This document shows, piece by piece, positions 6,356 through 9,911 of a DNA stretch of 9,911 nucleotides (position 1 is the first letter of the stretch; the number at the start of each line of letters is the position of its first letter). A model generated the notes under the pieces. That model saw nothing but the letters and a program-made list of their open reading frames with translations, had not been told where the DNA came from and did no database searches. The stretch comes from Candidatus Lindowiibacteriota bacterium (lineage in GTDB: Bacteria > Lindowbacteria > 2-12-FULL-62-27), in assembly GCA_023249255.1 (NCBI GenBank), contig JAHFCY010000117.1, forward strand, positions 1-9,911, given 5' to 3'. The translations under genes were made by a program, and so were the position numbers.

Positions 6356-7263
6356 ACATCTCGACGAATCGCATTTTCTTATTCTGTCTGTGCCTGTGTG
6401 TGTCCGTGTGTGTCTGTGTGTGGTTACAGGTTTTCACACACGAAGCGCACGCGGCCGCATTCGAGACGCTGAACGTCGGCGCTCGGCCCACGGGAATGGG
6501 CGGCGCTTACGTGGCCGTCGCCGATGATGGCCTGGCCGCTTTTTACAATCCCGCCGGATTGACCTCGCTCAAAAGGCGCCGGGTCGAATCGTCCTACACA
6601 GACCATTTCAATCTCGGTCTCATCAACCGGAATTTCCTGGCCTATGCCCAGCCCAAGATCGGACGGGGCGCCATGGCGGTGAGCATGAACAATCTTTCGA
6701 CCTCCCAGAAAGTCCGGTTCATCGACTATTCCGAAAATACATTCGGATTTTCTTTCGCCTATCCGGTCTGGCGCGGCCTTTCGGCCGGCGCCACGCTCAA
6801 ATATTTCTGGGTCAATTACGACAAACGCGCGACCGGATATGGATACGACCTTGCCCTGCTTCTGCGCCTGGCCGGCGATTACAAATTCGGCATTCTCATG
6901 CGGAACGCCAATCATCCGAATATCCGATGGCAAACGCAGGCGACGGACCGCCTTCCCACCGAATGGGAAATCGGTGTGTCCGGCTCGATCGGCCGGCATG
7001 GCATCGTCTCGTTTCAATGGGACCGCAGTTCCGAGTCACGGGAAAATTCCCTCCTGAAATTCGGCGGCGAATTCTGGGTCAATGACCGTCGCGCGGCCAC
7101 GCGAGCCGGCATCCGGGGCGGCCTCATCCTCGATTCGAACCAGGACTGGATCTACACCGCGGGCATGAGCGTCGTCATCAAGGCTCTGGAATTTTCCTAC
7201 GGCGTACGGTTCCATTTCGATCTGGACGCCGAACACACGTTCTCCCTCAATTTCGGATTCTGA
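6352..7263 (+). CDS. PorV/PorQ-family outer-membrane beta-barrel protein, second copy
   Basis: This 303-residue protein starts at a GTG overlapping the preceding stop (GTGA) and has no Shine-Dalgarno sequence, so translational coupling is likely. Residues 8-28 are a strongly hydrophobic, cysteine-rich signal core (FLFCLCLCVSVCVCVW) with cleavage probably after AHA at 34. The mature protein opens with the family signature FETLNVGARPTGMGGAYVAV, then ADDGLAAFYNPAGL (57-70), close to the equivalent motif in the PorV-like gene at 1160. The remainder is beta-strand-like and ends in Phe (SLNFGF), a usual outer-membrane barrel terminus. It is shorter than the first copy and diverged from it. In type IX systems PorV receives cargo by its C-terminal domain; the adjacent upstream gene encodes such a domain. 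PorQ-like or general transport roles remain possible. Confidence 0.85.
   Translation: MNISTNRIFLFCLCLCVSVCVCVWLQVFTHEAHAAAFETLNVGARPTGMGGAYVAVADDGLAAFYNPAGLTSLKRRRVESSYTDHFNLGLINRNFLAYAQPKIGRGAMAVSMNNLSTSQKVRFIDYSENTFGFSFAYPVWRGLSAGATLKYFWVNYDKRATGYGYDLALLLRLAGDYKFGILMRNANHPNIRWQTQATDRLPTEWEIGVSGSIGRHGIVSFQWDRSSESRENSLLKFGGEFWVNDRRAATRAGIRGGLILDSNQDWIYTAGMSVVIKALEFSYGVRFHFDLDAEHTFSLNFGF
6391..6420 (+). repeat. Three tandem 10-bp TG-rich units (consensus TGYCYGTGTG)
   Basis: The units are TGCCTGTGTG, TGTCCGTGTG and TGTCTGTGTG, flanked by further TGTCTG and TGTGG sequence. They encode the Cys/Val-rich core of the signal peptide of the second PorV-like protein. As in the first PorV-like gene, the 10-bp period is not a multiple of three. 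Confidence 0.85.
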
Positions 7264-9911
7264 TGATAAACCTCATCATCGCCGCCCTGCTCTGGATCGG
7301 AATCATCGGCGGGAGCGCCCAGGCGGCCCTTCTCATCGATGATTTCAACAGCGGCGCGGATCAAAATCCCGCAGGTGGATCCTCGTTCGTGCTTCACGAC
7401 AACACCTACGGCTCGACGCTCTCCTACGACTGCGTGTCCGATCCGGCATTCCGATTCGGCGATGACGGCCGGATCCTCCGCCTTCGGTATGACATGAAAA
7501 TGCCCAAAGGATGGGCCGCGTGGGGCATGGAGTTGAATGGACTCGACATTCACGATTACGATCTTCTTCGCCTGCGCGTCCGGGGGTCGGATGCCCGCGC
7601 GGAATCGTTCACGGTACTCTTGAAGGACATGCAGGGAAATCTGTTCAGCCTCTGGACGGGCCGGTTGGTCATGCCGCGGCAGGAGGACGGCTGGCTCATT
7701 GTTGAAATCCCGATTGAGCGAAAACAAAAAACTGATTTCTCGCGGCTCGACACGCTGATGATCTCATTCGATCCGTCGGACGGGCAAGGATATCTTCTCG
7801 TCGATGATATCGAGATGTACCGGCGGAACGGATCACCGGAACCGGCGAACGTCGCCGGACCTTCCGCCGCCGAAACACGATATGCCGAAACGCCGGTCAT
7901 GATAGCGGAGGCCATAACAAAACAGGACCCAACTATTATGGGCGATTTCGGTCCGGCGTCATACAGCCGGGCAGCGCAGGCCGCGGATTTCGATCCATCA
8001 ACACACATCCTGGCGGCGCAAGCCGAGACTCAGCCGGAACCGACGCCGGCTGTGCCGACATCTTCGAGCCCTGATGCGCCAACCCCCGAAACGCTTTCAC
8101 GGACGCAGACGACGGATACGGCGGGGGGCCGGCCAAAAATTCTCCCGGGACCGGGACCTCTCTTCACCGCAAAACCGGCGCCAATCCCGACGGCGACCTA
8201 CGCACCGCCGCCGCTGACCAAAATGGAAATCAAACCCAGGCCGGCAGGATCCACATCCACAGGTGATCCCGAGAAATTTCTTGTTTTCGACGGCATGGAC
8301 AATCCCAAAGACTGGCAGATCGAAGGAGAGCAGGGAACAAAGTTGGACGTCACGACGGTCGGCGGCATGAAGGGCAAAGCTCTGGATCTCACCTACGCAT
8401 TCGGTTCTGGCGGGTGGGTTCAAATCGTCAGCAGAAAACCAACCATGGACATGACCCGGGTGGACGCCATACGTCTGCGGATCAAGCCGGTCAGGGGAAC
8501 GATCAATCTCGAAATCAAAATCACGGATGACGATTGGTCGGCATTCGGAAAAAAATACGAGGACCTCGAGGCCGACGGGGAATGGACGACGTTGACCATT
8601 CCCATGCAGGAGTTCACCTACTGGTGGGGCGGCGATAACAAACTCGATCTGAAAAACATCCGCGGGTTCTACATCGCCATCACAAAAATTTCCGATAAAG
8701 AAGGCGAACTCATGCTGGACAATCTTGAATATCATCTTGCGCCCGACGCCGCGGCCGCATCGACGGGAGCGGGAAACAAAATCCTCATCGACAGTTTCGA
8801 GCGCAGTATTCCCGAAAACGCCTATCAACCGCTGACCGGCGACAAATCCGTGCTCAAACTCGAATCGGTCCGGGACGCGCACGACGGCAACTATTCCATG
8901 CGGTTCGAGTACACGCTGGAGACCTCGCGCGGCATCCCGACCTACGTCGGCGCCCATAGTTCTTTCGCGGCGCCCCTGGACTGGACCGGCGTCGACGACG
9001 TGAACATCTGGGTGAAAGGCAACGGTTCGACAAACCTCTTTCGAATCAACCTCATCGACCGCGACGAGGAAGTCTGGAGTTACACCGACGGCCATATTCT
9101 CCGGTCCGGAACGTGGGAGCGGCTGTCCATCCCGATTTCCGCGTTCAAACTTCCGGCGGACGCCACGGCGCGGAACCGTACGTTCGATGTCGACGAGATC
9201 AACCGCATCGAACTCATGGTCTACGGCGACCGGACCGAAAAATTCACCGGCACCGTCTGGGCCGACGAATTGTACGTCACAGGAAAAAATCTCAAACCCG
9301 ACAAAGTCGGTCCGGCGGAACTTCGGCGGGGGATTGCGATCGAAGCGCCCCAGTTGGCGGCCTCATTCAACTTCGGCATGACGAATTTCGCCGAGTTCCT
9401 CGCCGATCCGGAGGAGGGCCAGAAGGTCAACCACTATGGAAAAATTCTTCTGGACGGCCAGTTGTCCAAATATTCGACCCGGCTCGAAATCGCGTCGGAC
9501 GCGCAGGACTACGGGTCATCGACGTTTTTCGATACGGGGGGCCTCCTCAACCAGGACAATCCCCGAATCGTGCTGGTCAACAGTCAGGTGAACGTCAAGG
9601 ATATTCATCCGAACCTCCGCCTTCTGACGCTCGGCTATCTCTGGATCGACTTCGGCCGCTGGGCGTTCTCGCCGCAGTGGGGAAGCAAGGGAATCAAGGC
9701 CGAGGGATCGTTTGGACCGGTCGCGTATGAGGGATTCGTCATCAAAAAACGATACGACGCCTTCGCGACGGGTACGCGAATCACCGTCCCCAACGGCCCC
9801 TGGCTCTTTCAGGGCACGATGGTCTATGACGACCAGTACGCGCAGTACACGGGATCGACGATTTCGGGAAACAATCTCGTCGCGGGAACATCAAACCGCC
9901 TGCGCATGCTT
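7263..9911 (+). CDS. Large secreted protein: three CBM11-like modules, Pro-rich linker, probable beta-barrel; 3'-truncated
   Basis: The frame is open from the ATG at 7263, which shares its A with the preceding TGA, to the window edge: 883 codons without a stop. A signal peptide (MINLIIAALLWIGIIGGSAQA) ends at about residue 21. Module 1 spans about 22-187 (LLIDDF to LLVDDIEMY). Residues about 188-335 are a low-complexity Pro/Ala/Thr-rich, probably disordered linker. Module 2 spans about 339-492 (LVFDGMDN to LMLDNLEYH) and module 3 about 505-673 (ILIDSFER to VWADELYV). All three resemble the CBM11-like modules of the gene at 4403. From about residue 698 the sequence changes to alternating strands with aromatic residues (SFNFGMTNFAEF, LLTLGYLWIDFGRW, AYEGFVIKKRYDAF), consistent with an outer-membrane barrel, but the end is missing. 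The likely role is a carbohydrate-binding outer-membrane protein (inference). Confidence 0.8.
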   Translation, partial: MINLIIAALLWIGIIGGSAQAALLIDDFNSGADQNPAGGSSFVLHDNTYGSTLSYDCVSDPAFRFGDDGRILRLRYDMKMPKGWAAWGMELNGLDIHDYDLLRLRVRGSDARAESFTVLLKDMQGNLFSLWTGRLVMPRQEDGWLIVEIPIERKQKTDFSRLDTLMISFDPSDGQGYLLVDDIEMYRRNGSPEPANVAGPSAAETRYAETPVMIAEAITKQDPTIMGDFGPASYSRAAQAADFDPSTHILAAQAETQPEPTPAVPTSSSPDAPTPETLSRTQTTDTAGGRPKILPGPGPLFTAKPAPIPTATYAPPPLTKMEIKPRPAGSTSTGDPEKFLVFDGMDNPKDWQIEGEQGTKLDVTTVGGMKGKALDLTYAFGSGGWVQIVSRKPTMDMTRVDAIRLRIKPVRGTINLEIKITDDDWSAFGKKYEDLEADGEWTTLTIPMQEFTYWWGGDNKLDLKNIRGFYIAITKISDKEGELMLDNLEYHLAPDAAAASTGAGNKILIDSFERSIPENAYQPLTGDKSVLKLESVRDAHDGNYSMRFEYTLETSRGIPTYVGAHSSFAAPLDWTGVDDVNIWVKGNGSTNLFRINLIDRDEEVWSYTDGHILRSGTWERLSIPISAFKLPADATARNRTFDVDEINRIELMVYGDRTEKFTGTVWADELYVTGKNLKPDKVGPAELRRGIAIEAPQLAASFNFGMTNFAEFLADPEEGQKVNHYGKILLDGQLSKYSTRLEIASDAQDYGSSTFFDTGGLLNQDNPRIVLVNSQVNVKDIHPNLRLLTLGYLWIDFGRWAFSPQWGSKGIKAEGSFGPVAYEGFVIKKRYDAFATGTRITVPNGPWLFQGTMVYDDQYAQYTGSTISGNNLVAGTSNRLRML

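Noticed and set aside
6382-6422. Lipobox at one of the Cys residues in the signal peptide of the second PorV-like protein
   Set aside because: None of the Cys is preceded by Gly, Ala or Ser with Leu at -3, and a normal AHA cleavage site follows downstream.
8097-9095. Long open frame on the - strand (332 codons)
   Set aside because: It lies wholly inside the signal-peptide-bearing + strand gene from 7263, which stays open to the window edge and has clear domain repeats. The antisense frame shows no recognisable domain.

Overview
The window is a compact, one-directional block of six genes, all on the + strand. The first and last genes run off the window edges. The DNA is moderately GC-rich by eye. 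The proteins point to a didermic (outer-membrane) bacterium: four of the six carry or probably carry export signals, two are PorV/PorQ-type outer-membrane barrels, and two secreted proteins end in FlgD-like/CHU_C-type Ig domains of the kind used as C-terminal sorting domains by type IX secretion-like systems. This combination is typical of Bacteroidota-related (FCB) and several uncultured didermic phyla. I cannot place it to a phylum from this sequence alone.

Layout: (1) 1-1163, the C-terminal part of a secreted Ig-like protein with a FlgD-like end; (2) 1160-2200, a PorV/PorQ-like barrel whose start overlaps gene 1 by 4 bases and whose signal-peptide region is built of short repeats; (3) 2202-4343, a GH116-family glycoside hydrolase (GBA2/DUF608 type) without signal peptide; a 59-bp gap, the only real intergenic space; (4) 4403-6355, a secreted protein with three CBM11-like/galactose-binding-like modules and a FlgD-like C-terminal domain; (5) 6352-7263, a second PorV/PorQ-like barrel, again overlapping its upstream neighbour by 4 bases and again with a repeat-built signal peptide; (6) 7263-9911 (continuing), a large secreted protein with three more CBM11-like modules, a Pro/Ala/Thr linker and a probable beta-barrel C-terminal region.

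The organising principle appears to be a twice-repeated pair: a secreted protein with a FlgD-like C-terminal domain, followed by a translationally coupled PorV-like barrel. In known type IX systems PorV binds the C-terminal domain of cargo at the outer membrane, so each pair may be a cargo with its own dedicated barrel. The carbohydrate-binding-like modules and the GH116 enzyme suggest that the locus handles a glycan or glycoside: surface capture by genes 4 and 6, cytoplasmic hydrolysis by gene 3. That functional link is inference.

No tRNA, rRNA, CRISPR, insertion sequence or convincing terminator was seen.
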